Positions 34,779-43,862 of a DNA stretch of 64,000 bases are shown here, piece by piece. Source of the DNA: UBA5314 sp964635975 (GTDB lineage: Bacteria > Bacillota > Syntrophomonadia > Syntrophomonadales > Syntrophomonadaceae); the NCBI GenBank assembly GCA_964635975.1, contig CAZWPO010000006.1, positions 71,320-135,319 on the forward strand, given 5' to 3'. The position numbers were made by a program, and so were the translations under genes. The number at the start of each line of letters is the position of its first letter. Within the stretch, counting starts at the first letter, position 1. The notes below the pieces were generated by a model that worked only from the letters and a program-made list of their open reading frames with translations, was not told the DNA's origin and ran no database searches.

Positions 34779-35423
34779 ATGAGAGAATTAATCATTCTGG
34801 CACCAAAGCCGGGCGGCGGAGTCCATACGATAGCGGTGAACATAGCCATAGGACTTTCCAGGCTGAACCTTCACGTCCAGCTTTCCAGCAGGTGTGAAGG
34901 CCTGACCGAGTGGTTAGTCAATAAGGGCAGCAGAAACAGCTCCCTTCTGGAAAGGAATCCAGGCTTTATCTGGAATCCCAACACTAGTTTTACTTATCAC
35001 GACTTTCAAGAAAAACTTGACTACCTGCTGCTTACTCCCAGCAGCAGAGATGATCTAAAAGAGAGTTTAGCCACCAAAGATGCTTTAGTGCTATGTGTTG
35101 TAGATATGAACACCGATGATCTGGACAGCATCGCCGCAGTGAGCCTGGCCTTAACTGATATTGATCCACTTCGGGAAATCGATCTATTTATCCCTAACAA
35201 GGTAAAACCAGGTGAATGGGAAAAAAGCAGTGCGATGGTATTTGAACTGGCTGAGAAATACGGCTGGGAGAAAATCGCCGATTCCATCCCCTACTGCGAG
35301 GCTATTCACGACCTTCGCAAGGAAAAGCAGAGCGTCTGGGAACTGCCTGATAATTACAACAACCGCAAAACTGCTTTCCAAAGCCTGGTTGATACTGTGA
35401 ATGAACTGGGGAGCAGCAAATGA
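34779..35423 (+). CDS. MinD/ParA-like protein with degenerate P-loop
   Basis: 214 aa. The N-terminus aligns with MinD-type ATPases (LIILAPKPGGGVHTIAVNIAIGLSRL), but the deviant Walker A is altered: the lysine and threonine of KGGxGKT are replaced (GGGVHT). No ferredoxin insert. Probably a non-hydrolysing partner of the NifX-like protein 18 bp upstream, or a protein losing ATPase function. Confidence 0.7.
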   Translation: MRELIILAPKPGGGVHTIAVNIAIGLSRLNLHVQLSSRCEGLTEWLVNKGSRNSSLLERNPGFIWNPNTSFTYHDFQEKLDYLLLTPSSRDDLKESLATKDALVLCVVDMNTDDLDSIAAVSLALTDIDPLREIDLFIPNKVKPGEWEKSSAMVFELAEKYGWEKIADSIPYCEAIHDLRKEKQSVWELPDNYNNRKTAFQSLVDTVNELGSSK

Positions 35424-35462
35424 AACAATCGGGCAGCCTATCGCCCCTACCCGCCTCCCGAT

Positions 35463-35804
35463 TTACTTCTTCTGGCTCTCCTCCTCCAGGATTTCTTTGA
35501 CGGAATCGAGATCAATCCCTCCAGCCAACCGGGGTTTGCCGTTCAACGCTATGACGGGAAAATTGTATCCCGCCTGTAGAGCTCGCGATAGCATAGGATA
35601 ACTGCCCAGGCCTACTTGGTCCGTATCAATATACTTAACATCGACTTTGTCTCCGTACTGGCTCTTTAGGTCTGAAGCCAGCCGGTCTGCCTCTCTCTTT
35701 AATTCCGGGCCGGAGCTTCCTATGCTGCAGCTGCCACCGCAGGTGGCACAGGAGCTGGAACAGGTGCCGCCAAATACCTCTATCAATAGTGTTTCTCTCA
35801 TCAT
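35463..35804 (-). CDS. Thioredoxin-fold protein with Cys-rich N-terminus (YuzD-like)
   Basis: 113 aa. Beta-alpha-beta start IEVFGGTCSSSCATCGGSC, then KVDVKYIDTD and FPVIALNGKPRLAGGIDLD, compatible with a small thioredoxin or glutaredoxin fold like B. subtilis YuzD. The N-terminal cysteines exceed a simple CxxC and could hold a metal or cluster. Convergent with the MinD-like gene. Confidence 0.7.
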   Translation of the reverse strand: MMRETLLIEVFGGTCSSSCATCGGSCSIGSSGPELKREADRLASDLKSQYGDKVDVKYIDTDQVGLGSYPMLSRALQAGYNFPVIALNGKPRLAGGIDLDSVKEILEEESQKK

Positions 35805-36095
35805 TCTTCCTCCTAAACCCTTTCACAGGCATATGATACCCGATGACTCTGTTTATATTTCATATTACCAGTAATCTTCAAATGAGAAAGCACAAAAGCC
35901 TACTCAATAATTTCTATAGAAGACACAAACTTTTTCCGCCAGACACTGAGATCACTCTGTTTTTCAGGAGGCAAGACAGCAGCAAAAAATGAAGTAATTT
36001 CCAAAGGATAATTTCCACTAATTTTATTTACTTTTTTTGTTAATTCTGGTATATTATTGTTTGTTATTGCATCTCCTTCTCCTTCTCAAACATAG
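35805..36095. other. Intergenic region, no gene seen
   Basis: AT-rich. A plus-strand promoter-like pair (TTTACT at 36027, 17-bp spacer, TATATT at 36050) lies about 45 bp before the hairpin at 36101. No open frame of note. Confidence 0.4.
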
Positions 36096-36128
36096 AAAAA
36101 GCTCTGGTGATTTTCCCAGAGCCTTTTT
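36096..36128. terminator. Bidirectional intrinsic terminator
   Basis: Stem GCTCTGG (36101-36107) with CCAGAGC (36116-36122) flanked by A-run and T-run (AAAAA and CTTTTTC). On the minus strand it ends the XRE gene at 36235. Confidence 0.8.
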
Positions 36129-36234
36129 CATTGTCCAGTTATAGCAGCGCCTGCAGTGGAAAATAAGAGCGCCATTGGGTACAAAAGCCTTGAAAAAGCT
36201 GAGAAGATAATGGAGAGAAACGGAGCAATAGTTA

Positions 36235-36624
36235 TCAACGTTTATAATTAGCCTCGATTATTAACTCCAGGGTATGTTCGATGATCTTTAGGGCTAACTT
36301 CGCCTGCCCTTCACTGATCTGTCCTTCACTTACAGCCCGATCAAAAGATTTGATAACCTGCTCTCGCAGTTTTTCCAACTCGGACATATACTTCACGCGT
36401 TCAGAATAATGATCCACCTTCTCTTCAAATAAGTAACGGCCCAACAATGAATCAACTGACACATCAAAAAGATCAGCGATTTTTACCAGCATCTCGTGAT
36501 CAGGGTGGCGGTCGCCGGTTTCCCACATGGCAACCGTACTTGTTCCCACATTCAGCTTTTTGGCTAGATTCTTTTGGGTCAATTCCTGAACTTCTCTTAG
36601 TTTTTTCAACTGCTGACCGAGCAC
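36235..36624 (-). CDS. XRE-family transcriptional regulator
   Basis: 129 aa from the GTG at 36624, which follows GGGGGG by 7 bp; the frame continues to 36717 without a better site. N-terminal HTH_3: LGQQLKKLREVQELTQKNLAKKLNVGTSTVAMWETGDRHPD, shown here in pieces as LREVQELTQ, LNVGTSTVAMWETG. The C-terminal half is helical and charged. Targets unknown; a promoter and a truncated XRE-like frame lie divergently upstream. Confidence 0.85.
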   Translation of the reverse strand: MLGQQLKKLREVQELTQKNLAKKLNVGTSTVAMWETGDRHPDHEMLVKIADLFDVSVDSLLGRYLFEEKVDHYSERVKYMSELEKLREQVIKSFDRAVSEGQISEGQAKLALKIIEHTLELIIEANYKR

Positions 36625-36705
36625 ACTTCTACCCCCCTGCTGAATAATATTATACTCACTATTTGTGAGCAAGACAGCTCGGGTCCTTAAATGAGATGGT
36701 AAATG

Positions 36706-36733
36706 TTGACTTTTCACACTAGGTGATTATACT
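36706..36733 (+). promoter_or_regulatory. Plus-strand promoter divergent from the XRE gene
   Basis: TTGACT (36706-36711), 16-bp spacer, TATACT (36728-36733). It precedes a 31-codon XRE-like frame at 36768. Confidence 0.55.
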
Positions 36734-36767
36734 GGTATTAACATGTATCATTTCTAGGAGCTGGAAT

Positions 36768-36863
36768 ATGAAAACCCTCTCTGAATATCGGGAGAAAAAA
36801 AACCTCACTCAGAAGATTCCCCCTGTAGATGGGGGCAAGGTTCTTCCTCACACCTTCCTTTAA
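36768..36863 (+). pseudogene. Truncated XRE-like mini-frame
   Basis: 31 codons with a good ribosome site (TAGGAG). MKTLSEYREKKNLTQ matches the first helix of XRE regulators, then the frame loses similarity and stops at 36861. Likely the stump of a second regulator. The 140 bp from there to the hydrolase gene show nothing else. Confidence 0.5.
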
Positions 36864-37007
36864 TCCCTAGCCAAACACTCGACCCTTCCAACAAAGCATT
36901 AACTTGCACGACGATCTTGAGGAACTTTTTTGACGCAACCCTGGCGGATGTGCCAAAATCTTCATAAGGATCATGCATAACAGAGAGATAATGAAGGGGG
37001 TTATATT

Positions 37008-37784
37008 ATGGCGTATGTGGAGTTGAAAAGAGGGAACCTTTTTTTTGAGACAGTTTCAGATGCTTCAGCCCCTAATCGGGGCAGCCTAGTTTTTATTCAT
37101 GGAGCCGGAGGCACTCACCGAAAATGGTCGCCTTTGATGGATAAGAGCATCAAAGGACTTTTGCATGTTGCGCTGGATCTCCCCGGCCACGGGTCATCCT
37201 CCGGCAATCCATCTGACGATGTCGTTGCTTATGCCGAGGCGGTCAAGGAATTTCTTGATGCAAGTGGCTTTCCCCGTCCCTGGATACTGGCTGGCCATTC
37301 TATGGGCGGAAGCATAGCTCTGCAGACTGCCCTGCTGTATCCCCAGGCAGTAGATGGCCTGGTTCTAATAGGATCCGGAGCCAGCATGCCGGTAAATCCT
37401 AATATGCTTGAACAGCTTTCTAAAGGCACTTTTGATACCAGTTTTCTGAAAATAGCCTACAGTCGTGATATAGACCCGGATCTGCTGGCATCCGAGTTAA
37501 AAACCTGGGGCCAGGTTTCACAACAGCAGCTATACATCGACTTTATGGCCTGCGATAAATACAACGTTTCGGAGCAGCTACCCAATATCAAGACCCCGGT
37601 ATTGATCCTTGTCGGCGACCAGGATAAAATGGCCCCGGTCAAGAGTTCGCAATATCTGAATGAAAATATAAGCGGCTCGATACTTCAACTGATTTCGGGG
37701 GCAGGCCACCATCTTATGTTGGAAAAACCTGACGAAACCATTATGGCGATATCAGGTTTTATAGATGATAAATTCCCCGTATAA
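37008..37784 (+). CDS. Alpha/beta-hydrolase
   Basis: 258 aa. Oxyanion motif FIHGAGGTHRKW, nucleophile elbow GHSMGGS (Ser about 98), Asp in LVGDQDKMAP and His in SGAGHHLMLEKP complete the catalytic triad. Substrate unknown; the family includes esterases, haloperoxidase-like enzymes and acyl hydrolases. GGGGG ribosome site. No operon partner. Confidence 0.87.
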   Translation: MAYVELKRGNLFFETVSDASAPNRGSLVFIHGAGGTHRKWSPLMDKSIKGLLHVALDLPGHGSSSGNPSDDVVAYAEAVKEFLDASGFPRPWILAGHSMGGSIALQTALLYPQAVDGLVLIGSGASMPVNPNMLEQLSKGTFDTSFLKIAYSRDIDPDLLASELKTWGQVSQQQLYIDFMACDKYNVSEQLPNIKTPVLILVGDQDKMAPVKSSQYLNENISGSILQLISGAGHHLMLEKPDETIMAISGFIDDKFPV

Positions 37785-38202
37785 ATTAGAAATAGGATAT
37801 CACCCTCAGCCCGGCGGTTAAAGTATCATTTTGTAATCAACTATTGATTAATTGTAATCAAATATAGCCATATATGACGGGTCATATGCGCGCCTTTTCG
37901 GTAAAACCACAGCATTAACAGCGCTGCTTGTGGCTGATCCAAAAAAACGGCGCCCGGTTGTCAATTTTATCCTACGTCATGCCGGTCAGGAATATATCCT
38001 ATTCCTGACCCAAAATTTTTCTGTGCTTTTGCTTAGCTTCCATCACAAGTGCTGCCCCCTGGGTTGGCTCAAATCGTCCAATCCTTTGCATGATTACTCG
38101 TCTGCTAAAACTATCAGATGCTAATAAGCATTAAAGCTAACTCTGCGCATAGCCTGAGGAATTTTAGAAAAAGATATATCTAAAAACAGGAGGCATTCTA
38201 TA
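37785..38202. other. Intergenic region with direct repeats and a hairpin
   Basis: 418 bp without a credible gene. Contains two direct copies of TTGTAATCAA (37831 and 37852, 21 bp apart, about two helical turns), which look like a binding site, and a terminator-like hairpin at 37984. The AT-rich end holds the ribosome site of the lipoprotein gene. Confidence 0.45.
37984..38020 (+). terminator. Terminator-like hairpin
   Basis: 10-bp perfect stem GGTCAGGAAT (37984-37993) with ATTCCTGACC (38001-38010), then CAAAATTTTT. About 200 bp after the hydrolase stop. Confidence 0.65.
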
Positions 38203-38685
38203 ATGAAAAACTTGAACAGGCAAATGCTGTTCACCTGTGTAGCATTATTGCTTGCTCTTAATCTGCTCCTGGGCGGGTGCGGCAACGCCAAGAAGCCACT
38301 TGAGCAGGCCCCGGGCAATACTGCGGCCCCTAATATAACTTCACCTGATCAATCCTACCCGGCTGATGTCGCCAATCGGGCAAGCGTAGAAGCGGAAAAA
38401 GTCCCGGGAGTAAAAAAGGCTATGGCCGTGGTCTCTGACAAAACCATTTATATTGCTCTAGATCTTAACCCTAATTCCGGCCAAGCAGCAGCATCTGCCA
38501 TAGAAGGCAGGGTAAGCAATCAAGTTAAAAGCATCGTTCCAGGATATGGAGTATGGGCTACTTCCGAGGTGGAAGCAGCGTCCACGATTCAAAATATTGC
38601 CCAGGGGATCAGCCAGGGACAGCCAGTATCGAATTTCAGCAGCGAATTACAGCGCGTAGAAGAACGTATCCGGCCGCGCTTCTAA
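38203..38685 (+). CDS. YhcN/YlaJ-family spore lipoprotein
   Basis: 160 aa. Signal peptide ending in a lipobox (LLGGCGN, Cys about 26), Pro/Asn-rich spacer, then the YhcN/YlaJ domain (VEAEKVPGVKKAMAVVSDKTIYIALDL). Such proteins sit in the forespore membrane or spore cortex region, which supports an endospore-forming host. AGGAGG site 9 bp before ATG. Confidence 0.83.
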   Translation: MKNLNRQMLFTCVALLLALNLLLGGCGNAKKPLEQAPGNTAAPNITSPDQSYPADVANRASVEAEKVPGVKKAMAVVSDKTIYIALDLNPNSGQAAASAIEGRVSNQVKSIVPGYGVWATSEVEAASTIQNIAQGISQGQPVSNFSSELQRVEERIRPRF

Positions 38686-38734
38686 GAAATGAAAAAGACC
38701 GGTATGTATTGTGATGTACTCCAATAATTGTTGA

Positions 38735-38756
38735 CGGAGGGCTGTTGGGCCCTCCG
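38735..38756. terminator. Hairpin between convergent genes
   Basis: 8-bp stem CGGAGGGC (38735-38742) with GCCCTCCG (38749-38756) between the lipoprotein gene and the convergent nitronate monooxygenase gene. No strong T-run. Confidence 0.55.
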
Positions 38757-38771
38757 GTATAATAACATGCC

Positions 38772-39740
38772 TTAACCAAGTCTGCTGAGACTGTTCTGAA
38801 GCACTTTTTTAGCTTCGTCGACCATGCTCTCAATCAGTTCCTGACAGCTCAATATATCATGGACCAGCCCTATAGACTGGCCTACGTAAAAGGCTGCCGA
38901 GTCGATGTCGCCCGTCTGCCAGGCTTGTTTGACCCGCTGTCCGGAAAGTAAAGGCCAGAGCTGATCAGCTTCTCCCCGTTCTTCAAGCTCGAGAATCTGC
39001 TTAACCAGCTGGTTTTTTAATGCCCGCCCCTGCATACCGATAGATTTGGTTATCAGGGTAGTATCATATTCCTGGCGCCTCAGGATCTCTTCTTTGATGC
39101 TCTGATGAACTATGCATTCACGTGTAGCTATAAAACGGGTTGCCATCATGACGCCCTCCGCCCCCAGGGTAAGAGCAGCGGCCAGGCCGCGCCCGTCGGC
39201 AATGCCACCGGTAGTTATCACAGGTATCTTCACAGTTTCAGCCATTCTCGGGGTTAAAACCATGCTTGAAACATCGTCATTCAAAGGGTGTCCGCCCTCC
39301 TCAATGCCTGCCGCAATAACCGCATCATATCCCAGCCTTTCGCAATTCACGGCATGCCTGACGGCGCCCACCTTGTGCATTATCATTACGCCGGCGTCAT
39401 GAACTATTTCGATGTATTTTCGGGCGGGTGCTCCCGAGACCTCAATAGCAGCCACCTTTTCTTCACAGCAAACCCTAAAATATTCATCAAAGGTTTTCTC
39501 AGTAATACGAAATGCCGGCATCAAGGTGATGTTAACTGCGAATGGATTGTCAGTGAGCTGTTTGGTCATTCTGATAGCTTCGCGAAGCTCTTCTCCAGAA
39601 TCATAGTTGGCAGCAGTAACATTGCCCAACCCCCCTGCATTGGATACAGCAGCGCAAAGCTCTGGCTTGCAAAGCCACAGCATACCCCCGCACATAATGG
39701 GGTACTTGATGCCAAAAAGCTCCGTCATTCTAGTTTTCAT
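38772..39740 (-). CDS. Nitronate monooxygenase-family FMN enzyme
   Basis: 322 aa TIM-barrel flavoprotein of the NMO / 2-nitropropane dioxygenase family: PIMCGGMLWL start, GGLGNVTAAN, AAGIEEGGHP, VITTGGIADGRGLAAALTLGAEGVMMATRF. In anaerobes some relatives act as enoyl-ACP reductase (FabK-type), so the substrate should be left open. No fatty-acid synthesis genes adjoin it. Confidence 0.85.
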   Translation of the reverse strand: MKTRMTELFGIKYPIMCGGMLWLCKPELCAAVSNAGGLGNVTAANYDSGEELREAIRMTKQLTDNPFAVNITLMPAFRITEKTFDEYFRVCCEEKVAAIEVSGAPARKYIEIVHDAGVMIMHKVGAVRHAVNCERLGYDAVIAAGIEEGGHPLNDDVSSMVLTPRMAETVKIPVITTGGIADGRGLAAALTLGAEGVMMATRFIATRECIVHQSIKEEILRRQEYDTTLITKSIGMQGRALKNQLVKQILELEERGEADQLWPLLSGQRVKQAWQTGDIDSAAFYVGQSIGLVHDILSCQELIESMVDEAKKVLQNSLSRLG

Positions 39741-39878
39741 AAAAACCCCTCGCGGCTCCAGATAATATGATTACCTTTCTGTAATTATAAATAAACTTAT
39801 GCAGTGAGTATATCCTAACTCATAATAAGGGCACGTTATGAGATAATGTAGCTAAAGTGTACAGGAGTGTGGTAATAA

Positions 39879-40205
39879 ATGATCAAGGTCTTCTTGTATG
39901 GTAATTTTATGAAAGATTACAAATATAATCAATATTATTTGGCAGGACATACATTCTTAGGCAGCGGCTCAGTTGAAGGTTTTAGGGCATATATACTCGG
40001 GAGCCTCTACGGTATAATTCCTGAACAAGAGGGGCGGGTCAAGGGAGAAGTATATGAGATCGATGAGAAGACCCTTACCAAACTGGACTTCTTTCACAAC
40101 CTTGGCACTACCTTCAAGAGGGATATCGTTGATGTTGAACTGGACGACGGGCAGGCTTTACAAGCGGAGACTTATATCTGGAACGGGGCGGTTTGCCAGG
40201 ATTAA
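39879..40205 (+). CDS. Gamma-glutamylcyclotransferase-like (AIG2/GGCT fold) protein
   Basis: 108 aa. Start IKVFLYGNFMKDYKYNQYYL matches the YGTL-type loop of GGCT-like proteins, followed by RVKGEVYEIDEKTLTKLDFF with the glutamate region of the fold. Catalytic activity not certain. Stand-alone gene with AGGAG upstream. Confidence 0.8.
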   Translation: MIKVFLYGNFMKDYKYNQYYLAGHTFLGSGSVEGFRAYILGSLYGIIPEQEGRVKGEVYEIDEKTLTKLDFFHNLGTTFKRDIVDVELDDGQALQAETYIWNGAVCQD

Positions 40206-40329
40206 CATGGATATCCTTTCCTCGATTGCTTTCAACAGGCGAATGTATTCAATAATGATGTTGATCATCGGATAATTATCTGCACCTCTTTTCTACTGAT
40301 GGTTATGGTATTACTTCCTCAGAATGACT

Positions 40330-40362
40330 ACCCCCATTCTTAGTTTTTCTTCGAATGGGGGT
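40330..40362. terminator. Hairpin downstream of the FDP gene
   Basis: 10-bp stem ACCCCCATTC (40330-40339) with GAATGGGGGT (40353-40362), between convergent genes; loop is T-rich, no clear downstream T-run. Confidence 0.5.
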
Positions 40363-40436
40363 GTACTATTTAATATTACTTTATTGGTATTCAGTCATGA
40401 CAACGGCGATGAGCGAATTGTCAATATCTGATTTAT

Positions 40437-43073
40437 CTATCCCACCGGATCGAACATATCTTTTGAAGCTCCGCATACCGGGCACTCATCCGGTGGTTCC
40501 GGTCCTTCGTGGATATAGCCGCAAACCCTGCACTTCCAGTACTTGGCGCGTTTGTTCCCCCCCGTGTCCCGTCCTAGATTTTGAATAGATTGAGAAGTAT
40601 CCACACGGGGGGCAATAACGACCTCTCCTACCAGGACTCCATCCTTAAAATAGCTTCGTTTAAAGAAGTTCTCCACCGGGTCGTTTACCTCAACTATCCG
40701 GCATTGCTCGGCAGGTAGATTGACTTCTCCGATTGAGAATATTTCCATGTCAAACGCTGCCAGCATCGTTGACAACAAAGGAGTTTTATACTCCACCCAG
40801 TCTCCGGCAGCGGCCGCTCCAGCCACTCGCCCCATCTCCAGGGAAACCGGCCAAAGACCCACCAGTCGCTCACCAAACTGGGCACCATCCCCGGCGGCAT
40901 ATATATTGGGCTGGCTGGTGCGCATACTACTATCCACGACCACCCCTTGAGCCAGTTCCAGACCGGCATCCCGGGCCAATTCAACATTAGGCTTTACCCC
41001 GGTAGATACCAGCACCAGGTCAGCTTCCAACAGTTGCCCGTCACTCAACCGCACTCCCTGTACCTGGCCCTCGCCCACGATTTCCTCGGTGCCCAGCCCC
41101 AGGTACAACTTCACGCCTTTGGATTCCATCAACTGCTGAAGGCGCAGGGAAGCCGTCTCGTCGAGCTGACGGGGCATGATGCGCGGGCTGAACTCGATAA
41201 CCGCTACTTCAATCCCGCTGGAGATCATTTCCCATACCGCTTCCAGCCCCAGAACTCCGCCGCCTATAACCACAGCCTTTTTCGCCGTTTTGATAGCTTC
41301 CTTTAAGCGCAGGGCATCTTCAAGGCTGCGCAGGGCATAAACACCTTGCTTATCTATTCCTTTGAAAGGAGGTATGTTGCTGCGGGCTCCGGTAGCCACA
41401 ATAAGTTTGGTGTAGGGGATGCTCTCGCCCTGCTCGCTTATCACCATCTGCTTATCCGTTTCGATCTTAACGACCCTGCTCCCCGTCCTTAGCTCAACCT
41501 GATTATCCGCATACCAGGCTTCATCAAAAACATACAGCCTTTGATCGGGCATATCCTCGCTCAGCAGATCAGATAAAGCCGGCCGGTAATAAGGCCGATA
41601 TTCTTCTTCGCTCAACATAAGGATTTTCGCACTGCGATTGCGCTTGCGAATAGCCTGGGCAGCCGATAGGGCGGCAATGCCCCCGCCGATAATAACGAAT
41701 TTATCCTGAGTATCGTTAATGAACTCGTCTTCCATGGATTCACGCACAAAGTTTTCCGCCCCTACTCCGCAAGCCGGACATACTGCGGGCGGTTCGGTCC
41801 CAACGTGAATGTGTCCGCAGACCAGACAGCGCCAGCGAGTCATAGATTTATCCTGTTTCTTTTCCAGAATTGCACGTCCGAAACCCATACCCAGCTTGAA
41901 GGCATCCTCCAGATTGCCTTCTCCTGGTTTGAATTTGACCCGCAAGCCCGGCATAAGTTGCATACGCAAAGCTTGCAAGCGGTTTTCTATGCTGGGCACG
42001 GCTTCCCCGCTCCAACCATAGGCTCCGAAAGCCATAGCTACTTTGTCACCATGAGTTATAGGAGATAAGCGGCTGAGCAGTTTCCAAACCTGGGGCAGGG
42101 CATCGCCATTTACGGTATTTGACCCGATCAGAAATCCGCTGGCATCCAGTAGATCCTCAGCCACCCTGTCCAGAAGTTCGGGATCATCTAGTTTGTCTTC
42201 TATCAAGCGATACCGTCTGATATCAAAATCCCCCATACTGGCTACCCCTTCTACTATGCTGTCGGCCAGTTTTTCAGTAAAGCCATAGATGCTCATGTAG
42301 GCGAGCACGATTTTAGGCTTGTCGCTCATGGGGATCGGCGCGCGGGTCGACCACTGTCGGTACAGGTCGATATACCTGTCTATGTCCTTGCGCAGCACCG
42401 GACCATGCCCGGGGGCTACCATGGCCAGCGGAATATCTTTTATCTTTTCCAGAGCTTCTAAAACATAGGGCTTAAAAGGCCCGATGATGGCATCAAAATA
42501 TTCTTTATACGGAGTGAGGAAATTGCTTTCCATCAAATCATTGAAAAGGCGCTCATCTGGGTAATGCGCTCCGAATGAATCGCAGGTAAAAAGAATCTGG
42601 TCCTCCTCCAGATAGGTGTAAATGGTGTCCGGCCAGTGTAGAAAAGGCACACTTATAAAGCGCAGCGTCTTGCCTCCAAGTTCCAGACGATCCCCATCAT
42701 TGACTTCCTGCGCCTTAAACTTCTTATTGGTGATATCGCGCAGAAAAGAGAGTGCCGTTGGACTGCCCAGTACGGTCAGGTTTGGAACCAGGTCGATCAA
42801 TTTAGCCACAGCTTCAGAATGGTCAGGTTCGGTATGATTCATGATCAGGTAGTCTATATCCGACAGGTTTACAACACTCTTGACATTACTTAAATACTCA
42901 TCAAAAAATTTTTCCTCGCAAACCTCCATCAAGACTGTCTTATCACTACCCCTGATCAGATAAGCATTATAGCTAGTTCCGATGTCGGTAGTCATAACCG
43001 CATCAAAGATCCTCAGTTCAGGGTCACGCAGCCCCACCCAGTGGACAGCTTCTTTCATAAGTATTGCAGACAT
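40437..43073 (-). CDS. Multidomain flavodiiron protein: MBL-diiron, flavodoxin, rubredoxin, NAD(P)H:rubredoxin reductase, second rubredoxin
   Basis: 878 aa oxygen (or NO) reductase carrying its own electron chain. Residues 1-250: diiron domain with H80-x-E82-x-D84-H85, H146, D165, H223. 253-400: flavodoxin (YMSIYGFTEKLAD). 414-445: rubredoxin 1 (CLVCG, CPACG). 458-about 780: FAD/NADH reductase (IIGGGIAALSAAQ, VVIGGGVLGLEA, IYAAGDGAQ). 842-878: rubredoxin 2 (CRVCGYIHEG, CPVCG). The first four domains correspond to class F flavodiiron proteins; the extra C-terminal rubredoxin is unusual. Downstream of desulfoferrodoxin on the same strand. Confidence 0.93.
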   Translation of the reverse strand: MSAILMKEAVHWVGLRDPELRIFDAVMTTDIGTSYNAYLIRGSDKTVLMEVCEEKFFDEYLSNVKSVVNLSDIDYLIMNHTEPDHSEAVAKLIDLVPNLTVLGSPTALSFLRDITNKKFKAQEVNDGDRLELGGKTLRFISVPFLHWPDTIYTYLEEDQILFTCDSFGAHYPDERLFNDLMESNFLTPYKEYFDAIIGPFKPYVLEALEKIKDIPLAMVAPGHGPVLRKDIDRYIDLYRQWSTRAPIPMSDKPKIVLAYMSIYGFTEKLADSIVEGVASMGDFDIRRYRLIEDKLDDPELLDRVAEDLLDASGFLIGSNTVNGDALPQVWKLLSRLSPITHGDKVAMAFGAYGWSGEAVPSIENRLQALRMQLMPGLRVKFKPGEGNLEDAFKLGMGFGRAILEKKQDKSMTRWRCLVCGHIHVGTEPPAVCPACGVGAENFVRESMEDEFINDTQDKFVIIGGGIAALSAAQAIRKRNRSAKILMLSEEEYRPYYRPALSDLLSEDMPDQRLYVFDEAWYADNQVELRTGSRVVKIETDKQMVISEQGESIPYTKLIVATGARSNIPPFKGIDKQGVYALRSLEDALRLKEAIKTAKKAVVIGGGVLGLEAVWEMISSGIEVAVIEFSPRIMPRQLDETASLRLQQLMESKGVKLYLGLGTEEIVGEGQVQGVRLSDGQLLEADLVLVSTGVKPNVELARDAGLELAQGVVVDSSMRTSQPNIYAAGDGAQFGERLVGLWPVSLEMGRVAGAAAAGDWVEYKTPLLSTMLAAFDMEIFSIGEVNLPAEQCRIVEVNDPVENFFKRSYFKDGVLVGEVVIAPRVDTSQSIQNLGRDTGGNKRAKYWKCRVCGYIHEGPEPPDECPVCGASKDMFDPVG

Positions 43074-43153
43074 ACGACCATACCTCCCTTTTTATCAATT
43101 TATTCCTAAATTTAATGATATCATTCTTGATGAGAACAATAGCAACTAATCAA

Positions 43154-43534
43154 TTAACCCTTCCATAAACCATGCAAATTGCAGTACTCTCTTAATACCA
43201 CCGGCTCCCCACCAATATCTATACAAAAGCTAGCTTCGGGTTCCTGTCCGGGTTTCAAAAACTCGCGATAAGCCTTATTACCAACCAGAACTTCAACCCA
43301 CTGTATATAATGCTCTTCGTTCATGGGATGAGGTACACTACCAACTTTAACGGTAAGAATACCGTTTTGCTGAATACCCACCGGAATATGTTTCTCATAT
43401 GCAACATCTACGGTGTTCTCATCTACAAACGTCATTTCCTGACCACAGCAGTGCAATTGGCCCACACCCTCAAAGAGCACCTCGACAATATTCCCACATA
43501 TTTCGCATTTGTATATCCCCAAAAACTTTGCCAT
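43154..43534 (-). CDS. dfx: Desulfoferrodoxin (superoxide reductase)
   Basis: 126 aa, class I. N-terminal desulforedoxin FeCys4 site (YKCEICGNIVEVL, LHCCGQEM) and the C-terminal superoxide-reducing Fe centre (EKHIPVG, HPMNEEHYIQWVEV, YCNLHGLW). Reduces superoxide to hydrogen peroxide in anaerobes. 80 bp upstream of the flavodiiron gene, probably one oxidative-defence operon. AGGAGG site before ATG. Confidence 0.95.
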   Translation of the reverse strand: MAKFLGIYKCEICGNIVEVLFEGVGQLHCCGQEMTFVDENTVDVAYEKHIPVGIQQNGILTVKVGSVPHPMNEEHYIQWVEVLVGNKAYREFLKPGQEPEASFCIDIGGEPVVLREYCNLHGLWKG

Positions 43535-43862
43535 ATCAATTCCTCCTTATTGTTTACTGGTTTGGTGTACTTTTATGTTATGAAATCCATCTGCCTTTTG
43601 TCAAGCTTGTTTCCAGAAAGGGTACTGCCAGATTTCTAATCTTCAACTATTATTGAGCGCTGCTGATCGCTGATGATTCTTATCGCTTTAGCCGTTATGG
43701 GAAACTCCTGTTGTGTTCTTGAACATACAAATGTGGGCATAAAAGAAAAAAATACCCGCCAGGTTTTCTGGATCAGGTCTATTCATTGGTGCATTCGCAG
43801 CGGTTTTTCTGTTTGCTGTGAACGTTAATATAATACAGATCAAGCACGGGAATATCCTATGA

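Noticed and set aside
36027..36128. Possible 60-nt small RNA (promoter-like pair plus terminator)
   Set aside because: The hairpin is fully explained as the XRE gene terminator, and the -35 is poor; too weak to call.
37855..38125. Coding-like plus-strand stretch with a GKTT word after the hydrolase gene
   Set aside because: No coherent P-loop protein can be built and a terminator hairpin interrupts it.
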